Part shown: piece by piece, positions 52,533-63,298 of the stretch
How positions within the stretch are numbered: position 1 is the stretch's first letter
Layout of the letters: each line of letters starts with the position of its first letter
Source of the DNA: Barnesiella viscericola DSM 18177
GTDB lineage: Bacteria > Bacteroidota > Bacteroidia > Bacteroidales > Barnesiellaceae
Direction of reading: 5' to 3'
Length of the DNA: 64,000 nucleotides
Assembly: GCF_000512915.1 (NCBI RefSeq)
Contig: NZ_CP007034.1
Coordinates: forward strand, 992,001 to 1,056,000
Position numbers and translations under genes: made by a program
The notes under the pieces: generated by a model
Told to the model about the DNA's origin: nothing
Database searches by the model: none
What the model saw: the letters and a program-made list of their open reading frames with translations, nothing else

Positions 52533-54875
52533 ATGAAAAAGCTCAACCGTTATCTGGCCCTTTTGGCCACGGTCCTAGCCTTAATCTCTTGCCAAAGCGA
52601 GGAAAACCGCTATGACCTCATTCCCTACCCCAACCACATCGAGCAGATGCCGGGTAGATTTGCATTCGACAACCATACGCAAATCTTTGTTTCGCCCGAA
52701 TGCGGCGACGAAATAACCGGCGTGCTGAAACAATTTGCCGGTCAGCTTCAAAAAACCAGTGGCCTGGAACTGAAATGGGCCGAGAAAGAGGGCAAGAACG
52801 GCATCGTCGTAAAACTCAATCCCGAGTTGGCCGACGAGGCTTACAACCTGCACATCGGTAAAAACAACATCGAGATAGCCGCAGCTACCCCCAACGGCGT
52901 ACGCTTTGCCCTGCAAACCGTCAAACAGCTGCTCCCAGCCGCCGTCTACGGCGATACACTGGTGACCGATGCCAACTGGTCGGTACCTTGTGCCACCATC
53001 GACGATGCTCCGCGATTCGGCTACCGCGGCCTGCACCTCGACGTAGCCCGTCACTTCTTCTCGATTGCCGAAGTGAAACGCATTCTCAACGTCATGGCCG
53101 TGCACAAGCTCAACACGCTGCACTGGCACCTCACCGACGACCAGGGCTGGCGCATCGAAATCAAGAAATATCCCCGCCTCACCGAGGTGGGCAGCATGCG
53201 CAGCAAAACGATGATTGCCAAAGAGTGGGACAACTACGACAACACCCCCTACGGCGGATTCTACACTCAGGACGAACTGCGCGACATAGTGAAATATGCT
53301 GCCGACCTGGGTATCACAATTATCCCCGAGATTGACCTGCCGGGTCACATGATGGCTGCTCTGGCCTCCTACCCCGAGTTGGGTTGCACCGGCGGCCCGT
53401 ATGAGGTTTCGGGCCAATGGGGTATCCGCGACGATGTGCTCTGCGCCGGTAAGGACAAGACCTTCGACTTCATCGAAAACGTTCTGCTTGAAGTGATGGA
53501 TATATTCCCCTCGAAATACATTCACATCGGGGGTGACGAGTGCCCCAAACTGCGTTGGGAGAAGTGCCCCGCCTGCCAGGCCCGCATCAAGGCTCTGGGT
53601 CTTAAAGACGACGAACACGGCACGGCCGAGCACTATCTGCAAGGTTATGTGACCGAGCGGGTGGAGAAATTCCTCAACGACCACGGTCGTGAAATGATCG
53701 GCTGGGACGAGATTATGGAGGGCGGCCTCTCGACCCATGCCACCGTCATGTCGTGGCGCGGTGTCAGCAACGGTGTCGAAGCTGCCAAACAGGGACACGA
53801 CGTAATCATGACCCCCACCAGTCCCCTCTATTTCGACTACTACCAGTCGCGCGACACCCAGAGCGAACCCCTCGCCATCGGCGGCTACAACCCGGTAGAT
53901 CTGGTCTACAAATTCAATCCCGTGCCCGACGAGCTTACCGAAGAGGAGGCCAAACACATTTTGGGCACGCAGGCCAACGTATGGACCGAATACATGCCTA
54001 CCAACGAGCAACTCGAATACATGATCATGCCCCGTATCGCCGCATTGAGCGAAGTACAGTGGGATCAACTGGAAAACAAGGACTACAACCGTTTCCTCAA
54101 CCACATCGGTCACATACTTGAAATCTACAACGCCATGGGGCTCAACTACGCCAAACACCTCTTCGAGGTAGAGGGCGAATATATGGTCGACGAGAGCAAG
54201 GGTTGTATTGTAGCCACCTTGCGCACGCAGGGCGACGCTCCCATCTACTACACCCTCGACGGTACCGAACCCACCACGGCCAGCACCCGCTACACGGAGC
54301 CGATAGAGATCAGCACCGACACCGATACCTGCACCTTGAAAGCCATCGTTGTGCGCGACCAGGTCAAGACCCGCACGCTGGTACGTCCCTTCTCATTCAA
54401 CAAAGCGACCGGGCACCTGGCTGAACTCAAAGATGCTCCTAGCCCGAAATACACATTCGGCGGCGCATCGGTACTGACCGACGGCATACATGGCGATTTC
54501 AATTACAGCAACGGCTGCTGGCTGGGCTTTATCGACACACCGCTCGATGCCACCATCGACCTGGGCGAAACCCAAGAGGTGAGCCGCGTCAAGGTGGGTT
54601 CGCTCGTGCAATATTCCGAGTATATCTTCCCCCCCACGAAGATTACGGTCTATGCAGCCGACGGTGAAAACCCCATGACCGAAATCGGCAAACTCGACAT
54701 ACCGGTAGCTCCCAAACAAGATGCCGACGGTGTGCGCGAATATACCTGCGAGTTCCCCTCGGTACCCGCTTCCAAGATACGGGTAGTGGTCAATACGACC
54801 GACAAGATACCCGACTGGCACGGAGCCCGCGGTGAGAAAGGCTGGCTCTTTGTCGACGAAATTTCCATCAACTAA
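52533..54875 (+). CDS. GH20 beta-N-acetylhexosaminidase 1 (lipoprotein)
   Basis: A 780-residue enzyme removing terminal beta-GlcNAc/GalNAc. It has a lipobox at Cys20 (ALISC) followed by QSEEN, an acidic patch that resembles the lipoprotein export signal for surface display in Bacteroidetes. A GH20b domain (about 30-150) precedes the GH20 barrel (about 155-500) with catalytic Asp335-Glu336 in HIGGDEC and WHLTDDQGWRIE. The C-terminal part holds a chitobiase-C-like segment (YYTLDGTEPTTAS) and an F5/8-type domain. It lies 42 bases after GH92. Confidence 0.95.
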   Translation: MKKLNRYLALLATVLALISCQSEENRYDLIPYPNHIEQMPGRFAFDNHTQIFVSPECGDEITGVLKQFAGQLQKTSGLELKWAEKEGKNGIVVKLNPELADEAYNLHIGKNNIEIAAATPNGVRFALQTVKQLLPAAVYGDTLVTDANWSVPCATIDDAPRFGYRGLHLDVARHFFSIAEVKRILNVMAVHKLNTLHWHLTDDQGWRIEIKKYPRLTEVGSMRSKTMIAKEWDNYDNTPYGGFYTQDELRDIVKYAADLGITIIPEIDLPGHMMAALASYPELGCTGGPYEVSGQWGIRDDVLCAGKDKTFDFIENVLLEVMDIFPSKYIHIGGDECPKLRWEKCPACQARIKALGLKDDEHGTAEHYLQGYVTERVEKFLNDHGREMIGWDEIMEGGLSTHATVMSWRGVSNGVEAAKQGHDVIMTPTSPLYFDYYQSRDTQSEPLAIGGYNPVDLVYKFNPVPDELTEEEAKHILGTQANVWTEYMPTNEQLEYMIMPRIAALSEVQWDQLENKDYNRFLNHIGHILEIYNAMGLNYAKHLFEVEGEYMVDESKGCIVATLRTQGDAPIYYTLDGTEPTTASTRYTEPIEISTDTDTCTLKAIVVRDQVKTRTLVRPFSFNKATGHLAELKDAPSPKYTFGGASVLTDGIHGDFNYSNGCWLGFIDTPLDATIDLGETQEVSRVKVGSLVQYSEYIFPPTKITVYAADGENPMTEIGKLDIPVAPKQDADGVREYTCEFPSVPASKIRVVVNTTDKIPDWHGARGEKGWLFVDEISIN

Positions 54876-54893
54876 TCAATTCACAGTACACAC

Positions 54894-56969
54894 ATGACAA
54901 AACACCATAGATTCCTCATCACACTTTTTGCGGGGCTCCTGCTGCTGGGCGGAATCAGTTGCAGCACCCCCCAAAAGGCCGAGGTAGACCTCATACCCAT
55001 GCCCCGTTCGGTCGAATACCACCGGGGAGCCTTCACCCTCTCGCCCGAGACCAAGTTCTACACCCAGCTCCCCACCGAGGGCAAGGAGGCTCTTGCCCGC
55101 TGCCTCGAAGGGACCTTGCTCGGCTCGGTACCCTTTGCCGACGAAGCAACGGGAAATAACGGCATCAGTCTGAACCTCTGCGACAGCACCGTCGTACCCG
55201 AAGCCGAAGGCTACCGCCTCGAAATCGGGAAAAAGGGAGTGACCCTCTCGGCCAGTACCGAGGCGGGACTCTTCTACGGCATACAGACCCTGCTGCAACT
55301 GCTCAACAACGGCGACGGCAAGACTCTGCCTGCCGTCACCATCGACGACGCTCCCCGGTTTCCCTACCGGGGCATGCACCTCGATGTGTCGCGCCATTTC
55401 GCCGACAAGGAGTTTGTGAAGAAACAGCTCGATGCCCTGGCCTACTTCAAGATGAACCGCTTCCACTGGCACCTCACCGACGGTGCCGGCTGGCGTATCG
55501 AAATCAAGAAATACCCGCGCCTCACCTCGTTTGCCGCCTGGCGTCCCTTCGAGAAACTGAACGACTGGTGGACGGGCGGACGCACCTTCTGCGACCAGAA
55601 CGACCCGCGCGCCGTGGGCGGATACTACACGCAGGACGATATTCGCGAGGTGGTAGCCTATGCCGCCGAGCGTCACATTACCATCATTCCCGAAATCGAG
55701 ATGCCGGGTCACTCCGAAGAGGTGCTGGCCACCTACCCCGAGCTCTCCTGCTCGGGCAAACCCTACGTCGATGCCGACTACTGCATCGGCACCGAGAAGA
55801 CATTCGAGTTCCTCGAAAACGTATTGCTCGAAGTAATCGATCTCTTCCCCTCGGAGTATATCCACATCGGTGGCGACGAGGCTTCGAAGAACGGCTGGCG
55901 CAAGTGTCCCCGCTGCCAGAAGCGCATGGCCGACGAGCACCTGGCTTCGGTCGAGGAGTTGCAAAGCTACATGATACACCGCATCGAACGCTTCCTCAAC
56001 GAGCACGGCCGTAAGATTATCGGCTGGGACGAAATTATCGAAGGGGGGCTCACCCCCGGTGCCACGGTGATGTCGTGGCGCGGCGAAGAGGGTGCTATCC
56101 ATGCCGTCAAGGCCGGTAATCCCGCCATCATGACACCCGGCAAATACTGCTACCTCGACGCTTATCAAGATGCCCCCAGCACCCAACCGATGGCCATAGG
56201 CGGATACCTCACCCTCGAAAAGGCCTATTCGTTCGAGCCGGTACCCGACTCACTCACCACCGAGGAGGCGGCTCTTATTCAGGGCTTGCAAGGCAACGTG
56301 TGGACCGAATACATGACTACTCCCGAACACACCGAATACATGATTTATCCCCGCATTCTGGCTCTGGCCGAAGTGGGTTGGACGCCGGCCGAACGGAAGG
56401 ATTGGAAGAGTTTCCACACCCGTGCACTCCATGCCGTGCAGTTTCTGAAAGAGAAGGGCTACAACCCCTTCCCGCTCGATAAAGAGGTAGGCGACAAACC
56501 CGAATCGATGCGCACCGAGGAGAATCTGGCTCTGAACAAGAGTGTCACTCACCTCTACCCATACAGCAAACAGTATGCGGGCGAAGGCGACCAGGCACTC
56601 GTCGATGGTGTGCGGGGCGGCTGGATGTACAACGACGACCGCTGGCAGGGATTCCTCAACAGCGATATCGATGTGACCATCGACCTCGACAGCATTACCG
56701 ACATCAAACAGGTCTATGCCGAATTTCTGCAACTGAAAGGCCCCTATGTGTGGCTGCCCAAGCAGGTTATCATCTCGGCCTCGACCGACGGGAAGGAGTA
56801 CACCACGCTGGCAACGGTCGACAACGACATCTCGCCCGAAGTGGAGACGCTTCAATTCAAGACCTTCGGCTGGGAAGGCAATGCCAAAGCCCGCTATGTG
56901 CGCTACCAAGCCCTGTCGAACGGAATCGAAGGCGGCTGGCTCTTTACCGACGAAATCATTATCCGATGA
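54894..56969 (+). CDS. GH20 beta-N-acetylhexosaminidase 2 (lipoprotein)
   Basis: A 691-residue paralogue of the previous gene product, with lipobox Cys23 (GGISC), a GH20b domain, and a GH20 barrel with catalytic Asp328-Glu329 in HIGGDEAS and WHLTDGAGWRIE. A single F5/8-type domain follows (about 545-690). After the lipid Cys come STPQK, without the acidic patch of its neighbour, so this copy may face the periplasm. The two may split antennary linkages or cell locations. It starts 18 bases after GH20-1. Confidence 0.95.
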   Translation: MTKHHRFLITLFAGLLLLGGISCSTPQKAEVDLIPMPRSVEYHRGAFTLSPETKFYTQLPTEGKEALARCLEGTLLGSVPFADEATGNNGISLNLCDSTVVPEAEGYRLEIGKKGVTLSASTEAGLFYGIQTLLQLLNNGDGKTLPAVTIDDAPRFPYRGMHLDVSRHFADKEFVKKQLDALAYFKMNRFHWHLTDGAGWRIEIKKYPRLTSFAAWRPFEKLNDWWTGGRTFCDQNDPRAVGGYYTQDDIREVVAYAAERHITIIPEIEMPGHSEEVLATYPELSCSGKPYVDADYCIGTEKTFEFLENVLLEVIDLFPSEYIHIGGDEASKNGWRKCPRCQKRMADEHLASVEELQSYMIHRIERFLNEHGRKIIGWDEIIEGGLTPGATVMSWRGEEGAIHAVKAGNPAIMTPGKYCYLDAYQDAPSTQPMAIGGYLTLEKAYSFEPVPDSLTTEEAALIQGLQGNVWTEYMTTPEHTEYMIYPRILALAEVGWTPAERKDWKSFHTRALHAVQFLKEKGYNPFPLDKEVGDKPESMRTEENLALNKSVTHLYPYSKQYAGEGDQALVDGVRGGWMYNDDRWQGFLNSDIDVTIDLDSITDIKQVYAEFLQLKGPYVWLPKQVIISASTDGKEYTTLATVDNDISPEVETLQFKTFGWEGNAKARYVRYQALSNGIEGGWLFTDEIIIR

Positions 56970-57018
56970 ACCAAGGGTCGCACAGACCTGAACCTCTAAC
57001 TCAGTTAAATAAGACAGA

Positions 57019-58347
57019 ATGGAGAATATCAATCCAAGAAAATCGCCCAAACCTCTGGCATGGGTCCCCTCGGTCTATTTTGCCATGGGGCTTCCCTTCA
57101 TTGCGGTGAACCTCGTGTCGACCTTCATGTTCAAGGACTTGGGAATATCCGATACCCAAATTGCATTCTGGACCTCGGTCATCATGCTACCCTGGACGTT
57201 GAAATTTCTTTGGAGCCCGTTTTTGGAGATGTACCGCACCAAAAAATTCTTCGTGGTGGTCACCCAGCTGCTGAGCGGACTCCTGTTCGGCGTGGTGGCC
57301 TTCTCGCTGAAATTTGATTATTTCTTTGCCATCAGCATCTCGACCATGGCGGTCATCGCCCTGAGCGGTGCCACGCACGACATTGCCTGCGACGGTGTGT
57401 ATATGGCCGAACTCTCGCCCGAGGACCAGGCCAAGTACATCGGGGTGCAGGGTGCCTTCTACAACATCGCCAAGCTGGTAGCCAACGGTGGACTGGTGGC
57501 GGTGGCCGGTATGCTGGCCGAGCATTTCGGGGCCGTCGAAGGAGCCTCCGTTCAGGAGAACATGCCGGCCTACAAGGAGGCCTGGATGATTATCTTCATC
57601 ATCATCTCGGCACTGCTGCTGGTACTGGGACTGTACCACTCGCGCATGCTCCCCTCGACCCAAGTGCCCAACCGGGAGAAACGGTCGAGTGCCGAGGTGC
57701 TGCTCGAATTGTGGGAGGTCATCAAGAACTTCTTCACCAAGAAGCACATCATCTACTACATCTGTTTCATCATACTCTACCGCTTTGCCGAAGGGTTTAT
57801 CATGAAGATTGCCCCGCTCTTCCTCCGCTCCTCGCGCGAGATTGGCGGACTGGGGCTGACACTCACCCAGATAGGCACGCTGAACGGGGTATTCGGGTCG
57901 GCCGCCTTCGTGCTGGGCTCGTTGCTGGCCGGTATCTACGTGTCGCGCCGGGGACTGAAACGCACGCTGTTCACCCTCTGCTGCGTCTTCAACTTCCCCT
58001 TCGTGGCCTACACGCTGCTGGCGGTATGCCAACCCGAGAACATCTACTTGATCGGGGCCGGTATCATCACCGAATATTTCGGCTACGGATTCGGCTTCGT
58101 GGGTCTGACCCTCTTCATGATGCAACAGATTGCGCCGGGCAAGCACCAGATGTCGCACTACGCCTTCGCCTCGGGTATCATGAACCTGGGCGTGATGCTG
58201 CCGGGCATGATGAGCGGACTGGTGAGCGACTGGCTGGGCTATGAGAAATTCTTCATCTATGTGCTCCTGGCCACCATTCCGTCGCTGTTGATCACCTACT
58301 TTATCCCCTTCACCTACGACGACTCGAAAAAAGCGGTCGAGAAATAG
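57019..58347 (+). CDS. MFS transporter, probable Man-GlcNAc importer
   Basis: A 442-residue inner-membrane protein with about twelve membrane segments. The first half begins VPSVYFAMGLPFIAVNLVSTFMFKDLG, as in the AmpG/oligosaccharide-type branch of the MFS. It sits between GH20 and GH130. In Bacteroides N-glycan loci an MFS gene occupies the same place beside GH130, so the likely cargo is mannosyl-beta-1,4-GlcNAc. Function by context, not proved. Confidence 0.88.
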   Translation: MENINPRKSPKPLAWVPSVYFAMGLPFIAVNLVSTFMFKDLGISDTQIAFWTSVIMLPWTLKFLWSPFLEMYRTKKFFVVVTQLLSGLLFGVVAFSLKFDYFFAISISTMAVIALSGATHDIACDGVYMAELSPEDQAKYIGVQGAFYNIAKLVANGGLVAVAGMLAEHFGAVEGASVQENMPAYKEAWMIIFIIISALLLVLGLYHSRMLPSTQVPNREKRSSAEVLLELWEVIKNFFTKKHIIYYICFIILYRFAEGFIMKIAPLFLRSSREIGGLGLTLTQIGTLNGVFGSAAFVLGSLLAGIYVSRRGLKRTLFTLCCVFNFPFVAYTLLAVCQPENIYLIGAGIITEYFGYGFGFVGLTLFMMQQIAPGKHQMSHYAFASGIMNLGVMLPGMMSGLVSDWLGYEKFFIYVLLATIPSLLITYFIPFTYDDSKKAVEK

Positions 58348-58425
58348 CTCCCCGACCGCTGGCCGTGTCAACGAAAATGCCGATATTTATCCAATCAAAT
58401 AATATCCACACAAAAAACAGACAAT

Positions 58426-59397
58426 ATGAGCAAAAGAATAGCAATTCCCTGGGAAGACCGTCCGGTAGGCTGTACCGACGTCATGTGGCGTTATTCGCAC
58501 AATCCGGTAATCGACCGTTACCATATCCCCACCTCGAACAGCATCTTCAACAGTGCCGTAGTACCCTTCGGCGACGGCTTTGCCGGGGTGTTCCGCTGCG
58601 ACAACCGCGCCGTGCAGATGAACATCTTTGCCGGATTCAGCAAAGACGGTATCCACTGGGACATCGAACACGAACCCATCAAGTTCAAACCGGGCAATAC
58701 CGACATGATCGAGTCGGAATACAAGTACGACCCGCGCGTGACCTGGATTGAAGACCGCTACTGGATTACCTGGTGCAACGGTTACTACGGCCCCACCATC
58801 GGCGTGGGCTACACCTTCGACTTCAAGGAGTTCTTCCAATGCGAGAACGCCCTGCTGCCCTTCAACCGCAACGGCGTGCTCTTCCCGCAGAAGATCAACG
58901 GCAAGTATGCCTTGCTGAGCCGTCCCAGCGACAGCGGTCACACCCCCTTCGGCGACATCTACATCAGTTACAGTCCCGATATGAAATTCTGGGGCGAACA
59001 CCGTCACGTGCTCTCGCCCACCCCGTTCCCCGAGAGCGCCTGGCAGTGCACCAAAATCGGAGCCGGTCCTATCCCCATTCTCACCGACGAGGGCTGGTTG
59101 CTCTTCTACCACGGCGTTATCACCACCTGCAACGGCTTCCGCTACTCGATGGGTGCCGCCCTGCTCGACAAGGACGACCCCTCGAAGGTACTCTACCGCA
59201 CGCGTCCCTACCTGCTCGCCCCGGCTGCTCCCTACGAGCTGCAAGGCGATGTGCCCAACGTGGTATTCCCCTGCGCCGCCCTGCATGAGGACGACCGGGT
59301 AGCCGTCTATTACGGAGCCGCCGACACGGTAGTGGGCATGGCCTTCGGTTACATTTCGGAAATCATCGAGTTTACCAAAAACAACTCTGTATTATGA
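58426..59397 (+). CDS. GH130 mannosyl-beta-1,4-N-acetylglucosamine phosphorylase
   Basis: A 323-residue cytosolic five-bladed propeller enzyme without signal peptide. The catalytic Asp102 lies in [16 protein letters not shown]. Phosphate and sugar sites are seen around [20 protein letters not shown] and [16 protein letters not shown]. It is closest in pattern to the GH130_2 group that cleaves Man-beta-1,4-GlcNAc with phosphate into mannose-1-phosphate and GlcNAc, the last step for the N-glycan core. Its TGA overlaps the ATG of the second GH92 (ATGA). Confidence 0.93.
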   Translation: MSKRIAIPWEDRPVGCTDVMWRYSHNPVIDRYHIPTSNSIFNSAVVPFGDGFAGVFRCDNRAVQMNIFAGFSKDGIHWDIEHEPIKFKPGNTDMIESEYKYDPRVTWIEDRYWITWCNGYYGPTIGVGYTFDFKEFFQCENALLPFNRNGVLFPQKINGKYALLSRPSDSGHTPFGDIYISYSPDMKFWGEHRHVLSPTPFPESAWQCTKIGAGPIPILTDEGWLLFYHGVITTCNGFRYSMGAALLDKDDPSKVLYRTRPYLLAPAAPYELQGDVPNVVFPCAALHEDDRVAVYYGAADTVVGMAFGYISEIIEFTKNNSVL

Positions 59398-61655
59398 ACC
59401 TGCGCAATCTCATCATTGCGGGTATCTTAACGGCAGTCTCGTCGGTCCCGGCAGGGGCAGGCGAGCCTGTCGCTTATATCAACCCCTTCATCGGCACCAC
59501 CAACTTCGGCACCACCAACCCGGGAGCCCTCTGCCCCAACGGACTGATGTCGGTTACTCCCTTCAACGTGATGGGCTCCGACCTGAACGTCTACGACAAG
59601 GATGCCCGCTGGTGGTCTACCCCCTATGAGTATCACAACCGCTTCTTCACCGGCTTCTCGCACGTGAACCTGAGCGGCGTGGGCTGCCCCGACCTGGGGT
59701 CGCTGCTGCTCATGCCCACGAGCGGAGAGTTGTGTGTCGACTACAAGCAATACGGCAGCGAATATACCTTGGAGGAGGCTCACCCCGGCTACTATGCCAA
59801 CCACCTCACCCGCTACGGCATCGATACCGAGGTGAGTGCAACCCTGCGCAGCTCGATTGCCCGCTTTACCTACACCCAGGGAGGCGAGAGCCACGTGCTG
59901 CTGAACCTGGGCGAGGGGCTCACCAACGAGAGCGGCGCCACGGTGCGCAAGGTGAGCGACACCGAATACGAAGGGAGCAAACTGCTGGGTGGCTTCTGCT
60001 ACTACAACCGTCAGGGGGTATTCCCCATCTACTTCGTGATACGGGTCGACAAGAAGCCCATACAGTCGGGCTACTGGAAAAAACAGCGTCCCATGACCGG
60101 CGTGGAGGCCGAATGGGATCCCGACAACGGAAAATACAAAATCTACTCACGCTATGCCAAGGAGATGTCGGGCGACGACATAGGGGTCTACTTCACCTAC
60201 CAGACCCAACCGGGCGAGCAGATACAGGTGCAGATAGGCGTGTCGTTCGTGAGCACCGAGAATGCCCGCCAGAATCTCGACAACGAGCAACAGGGATTCC
60301 AGTTTGACCGGGTGGCCCACCAGGCTCGCCAGCAGTGGAACGACATCTTGTCGCGCGTCGAGGTCGAAGGGGGTAGCGACGAACAGAAGACCATCTTCTA
60401 CACGGCGCTCTACCACATGCTCATTCACCCCAACATTCTGCAAGACGTCAACGGGCAGTATCCCGCCATGGAGAGCCAGCAGATACTCACCACGAAGCAC
60501 AACCGCTACACGGTCTTCTCGCTGTGGGACACCTTCCGCAACGTGCACCCCTTCTTCACGCTAGTCTATCCGCAGATGCAGCTCGACATGGCACAGTCGC
60601 TCATCGACATGTACAACGAATGGGGGTGGCTGCCCCGCTGGGAACTCTATGGCAACGAGACCCTCACCATGTCGGGCGACCCGGCCATCATCATGCTGGC
60701 CGACACCTGGCTGCGCGGCTTGAAGGGATTCGATGCCGAGACGGCCTATCGGGCCATGGTGAAATCGGCCACGGCCCCGGGCAGCGAGAATATCCTGCGC
60801 ACCGACAACGACGACTATATGAAGCTGGGCTACGTACCCCTGCGCGAACAGTTTGACAACTCGGTATCGCACGCCCTCGAATACTACCTGGCCGACTTTG
60901 CCCTCTCGCGCTTTGCCGCCGACCTGGGGCACAAGGACGACGCCAAACGCTTTGCCAACCGCTCGCTGGGCTACAAGCACTACTACTGCAAGGAGTACGG
61001 CACCCTGCGTCCCCTCCTGCCCGACGGCAAGTTCTACTCCCCCTTCGATCCCATGCAGGGCATCAATTTCGAGCCCGCCCCGGGATTCCACGAAGGGAAT
61101 GCCTGGAACTACACCTTCTACATTCCGCACGACATCGACGGGCTGAAACGGCTCATGGGGGGCGAAAAGAAATTTGCCGCCAAGCTGCGCAAGGTATTCG
61201 ACGAGAATCTCTACGACCCCGCCAACGAGCCCGACATCACCTACCCCTACCTCTTTGCACAGGTCAAGGAAGAGGAGTGGCGCACCGACTCGCTGGTGAA
61301 CGTGCTCTTGAAAAAACATTTCAAGAACCAGCCCGACGGTATCCCCGGCAACGACGATACCGGCACCATGTCGGCCTGGGCCGTGTTCAGCATGATGGGG
61401 CTCTACCCCGACTGCCCGGGCATACCCCGCTACACGCTCACGGCACCCACGTTCGACCGCATCACCCTGCAACTCGACCCGCGCTACTACAAGCACGAGA
61501 CGCTGGTCATCGAGTGTGAACGCCCCTCGGCCGACGCTATCTACGTAGACCGCGTTGAGGTCGACGGCAAGAAGCTCAAAGGCCGTTTCATCTCGCACGA
61601 CGAGCTGGTCAATGCCGGAACCCTGAGGTTTGTCCTCACCAACCAAAAGAGATAA
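59394..61655 (+). CDS. GH92 alpha-mannosidase 2 (soluble periplasmic)
   Basis: A 753-residue GH92 protein with a Sec signal ending near PAGAG and no lipobox, so soluble in the periplasm. Its motifs differ from the first GH92. The N-terminal site reads [19 protein letters not shown], the acid region [15 protein letters not shown] and the base region [11 protein letters not shown]. This points to a different linkage or aglycone preference, for example alpha-1,3 or alpha-1,6 arms. It is the last gene of the locus, translationally coupled to GH130. Confidence 0.94.
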   Translation: MNLRNLIIAGILTAVSSVPAGAGEPVAYINPFIGTTNFGTTNPGALCPNGLMSVTPFNVMGSDLNVYDKDARWWSTPYEYHNRFFTGFSHVNLSGVGCPDLGSLLLMPTSGELCVDYKQYGSEYTLEEAHPGYYANHLTRYGIDTEVSATLRSSIARFTYTQGGESHVLLNLGEGLTNESGATVRKVSDTEYEGSKLLGGFCYYNRQGVFPIYFVIRVDKKPIQSGYWKKQRPMTGVEAEWDPDNGKYKIYSRYAKEMSGDDIGVYFTYQTQPGEQIQVQIGVSFVSTENARQNLDNEQQGFQFDRVAHQARQQWNDILSRVEVEGGSDEQKTIFYTALYHMLIHPNILQDVNGQYPAMESQQILTTKHNRYTVFSLWDTFRNVHPFFTLVYPQMQLDMAQSLIDMYNEWGWLPRWELYGNETLTMSGDPAIIMLADTWLRGLKGFDAETAYRAMVKSATAPGSENILRTDNDDYMKLGYVPLREQFDNSVSHALEYYLADFALSRFAADLGHKDDAKRFANRSLGYKHYYCKEYGTLRPLLPDGKFYSPFDPMQGINFEPAPGFHEGNAWNYTFYIPHDIDGLKRLMGGEKKFAAKLRKVFDENLYDPANEPDITYPYLFAQVKEEEWRTDSLVNVLLKKHFKNQPDGIPGNDDTGTMSAWAVFSMMGLYPDCPGIPRYTLTAPTFDRITLQLDPRYYKHETLVIECERPSADAIYVDRVEVDGKKLKGRFISHDELVNAGTLRFVLTNQKR

Positions 61656-61677
61656 AAACTATCTTTCTCCATAAATG

Positions 61678-61720
61678 AACGGGGCCGATTCTCCAATTCA
61701 GGAAATCGGCCCCGTTTTTT
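61678..61720 (+). terminator. Terminator of the N-glycan locus
   Basis: A 13-bp stem (61678-61690 with 61704-61716) ending in six Ts, 22 bases after the last stop codon. Confidence 0.9.
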
Positions 61721-61762
61721 ATCTCTGACCCGAGCAAACGCCCGGTGTGGAAGAATCGACGA

Positions 61763-63286
61763 TTACTCCCACTCGATAGTCGAAGGCGGTTTGGAGCTGA
61801 TGTCGTAGACGACGCGGTTCACGCCGCGCACCTTGTTGATGATGTCGTTCGATACCTTGGCCAGAAACTCATAGGGAAGGCGGGCCCAGTCGGCGGTCAT
61901 ACCGTCGGTCGAGAGTACGGCACGCAAGGCCACGGCACGCTCGTAGGTACGCTCGTCGCCCATCACGCCTACCGACTGCACGGGCAGCAAGATGACACCG
62001 GCCTGCCATACCTTGTCGTAGAGGTCGTTGTCGATAAGTCCCTGAATGAAGATGTGGTCGGCATCTTGCAGAATGCGTACCTTCTCGGGGGTGATGTCGC
62101 CCAGGATACGCACGCCCAGACCGGGTCCGGGGAAGGGGTGACGCCCGATGAGACGGTTACTGATGCCCAGCTCACGGCCTACGCGGCGCACCTCGTCCTT
62201 GAAGAGCAGGCGCAGGGGCTCTACCAGTTTCAGATTCATCTTCTCGGGCAGACCGCCTACGTTGTGGTGCGACTTGATGGTCATGCCGGTAATCGAGAGC
62301 GACTCGATTACGTCGGGGTAGATGGTGCCCTGAGCCAGCCACTTGATGTCGGTGAGTTTGCGGGCCTCGCGATCGAAGATGTCGATGAAGCCCTTGCCGA
62401 TAATCTTGCGCTTCTTCTCGGGGTCGGTCACCCCTTTGAGCTGTTCGTAGAAATAGTCTTTGGCATCGATACCCAACACGTTGAGACCCATGTCCTTGTA
62501 GTTGGCGAGCACGCTCTCGAACTCGTTTTTGCGCAAGAGTCCGTTGTCGACAAAGATACAGGTAAGGCGACTGCCGATAGCCTTGTTGAGCAACACGGCG
62601 GCTACGGTCGAATCGACACCGCCCGAGAGGGCCAGTACCACCTTGTCGTCGCCCAGTTTCTCCTGCAACTGAGCTACCGTATGCTCGATAAACGAGGCGG
62701 GGGTCCAGTCCATGTTGCAGTGGCAGATGTCACGCACGAAATTGGTCAGCAACAGGGTACCGTCTTCGCTGTGATACACTTCGGGGTGGAACTGTACGCC
62801 CCAGGTCTGTTCGCCCTCGATGTGGAAGGCTGCGGTCTTCACCTCGTGGGTGCTGGCCACCAGCTTGAACGACGGGGGAATGACCGTGATGGAGTCGCCA
62901 TGCGACATCCACACCGTGGAGTTCTCGCGCACGCCGTGCATGAGGGGATCGTTGTCGTCGTGCCAGGCCAGGTTGGCGCGTCCGTACTCGCGGGTATCGG
63001 CCGACTCGACCTTACCGCCCGAAGTGTGTGCCAGGAACTGGGCTCCGTAGCAGACGCCGAGCACGGGATAGACGCCACGGATACGGCTCAAATCGACAAA
63101 GAGTGCCTGGGGATCGTTCACCGAATAGGGACTTCCCGAAAGAATCACACCCTTGATACCCTCGTCGCCGTAGGGGAACTTGTTGTAGGGCAAGATTTCG
63201 CAGTAGGTATTCAGCTCCCGCAAACGGCGGGCGATGAGCTGAGTGTACTGGGATCCGAAATCGAGAATAATAATCTTTTCCTGCAT
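61763..63286 (-). CDS. guaA: GMP synthase (glutamine-hydrolysing)
   Basis: A 507-residue two-domain enzyme converting XMP, glutamine and ATP to GMP. The class-I amidotransferase domain has the nucleophile Cys79 in [11 protein letters not shown] and a His-x-Glu in VQFHPEVY. The PP-loop LSGGVDST (about residue 225) marks the ATP-pyrophosphatase domain, and the C-terminal dimerisation part ends KPPSTIEWE as in the family. It follows the antiporter gene by 12 bases on the same strand. Confidence 0.98.
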   Translation of the reverse strand: MQEKIIILDFGSQYTQLIARRLRELNTYCEILPYNKFPYGDEGIKGVILSGSPYSVNDPQALFVDLSRIRGVYPVLGVCYGAQFLAHTSGGKVESADTREYGRANLAWHDDNDPLMHGVRENSTVWMSHGDSITVIPPSFKLVASTHEVKTAAFHIEGEQTWGVQFHPEVYHSEDGTLLLTNFVRDICHCNMDWTPASFIEHTVAQLQEKLGDDKVVLALSGGVDSTVAAVLLNKAIGSRLTCIFVDNGLLRKNEFESVLANYKDMGLNVLGIDAKDYFYEQLKGVTDPEKKRKIIGKGFIDIFDREARKLTDIKWLAQGTIYPDVIESLSITGMTIKSHHNVGGLPEKMNLKLVEPLRLLFKDEVRRVGRELGISNRLIGRHPFPGPGLGVRILGDITPEKVRILQDADHIFIQGLIDNDLYDKVWQAGVILLPVQSVGVMGDERTYERAVALRAVLSTDGMTADWARLPYEFLAKVSNDIINKVRGVNRVVYDISSKPPSTIEWE

Positions 63287-63298
63287 AATCGTAGGTCT

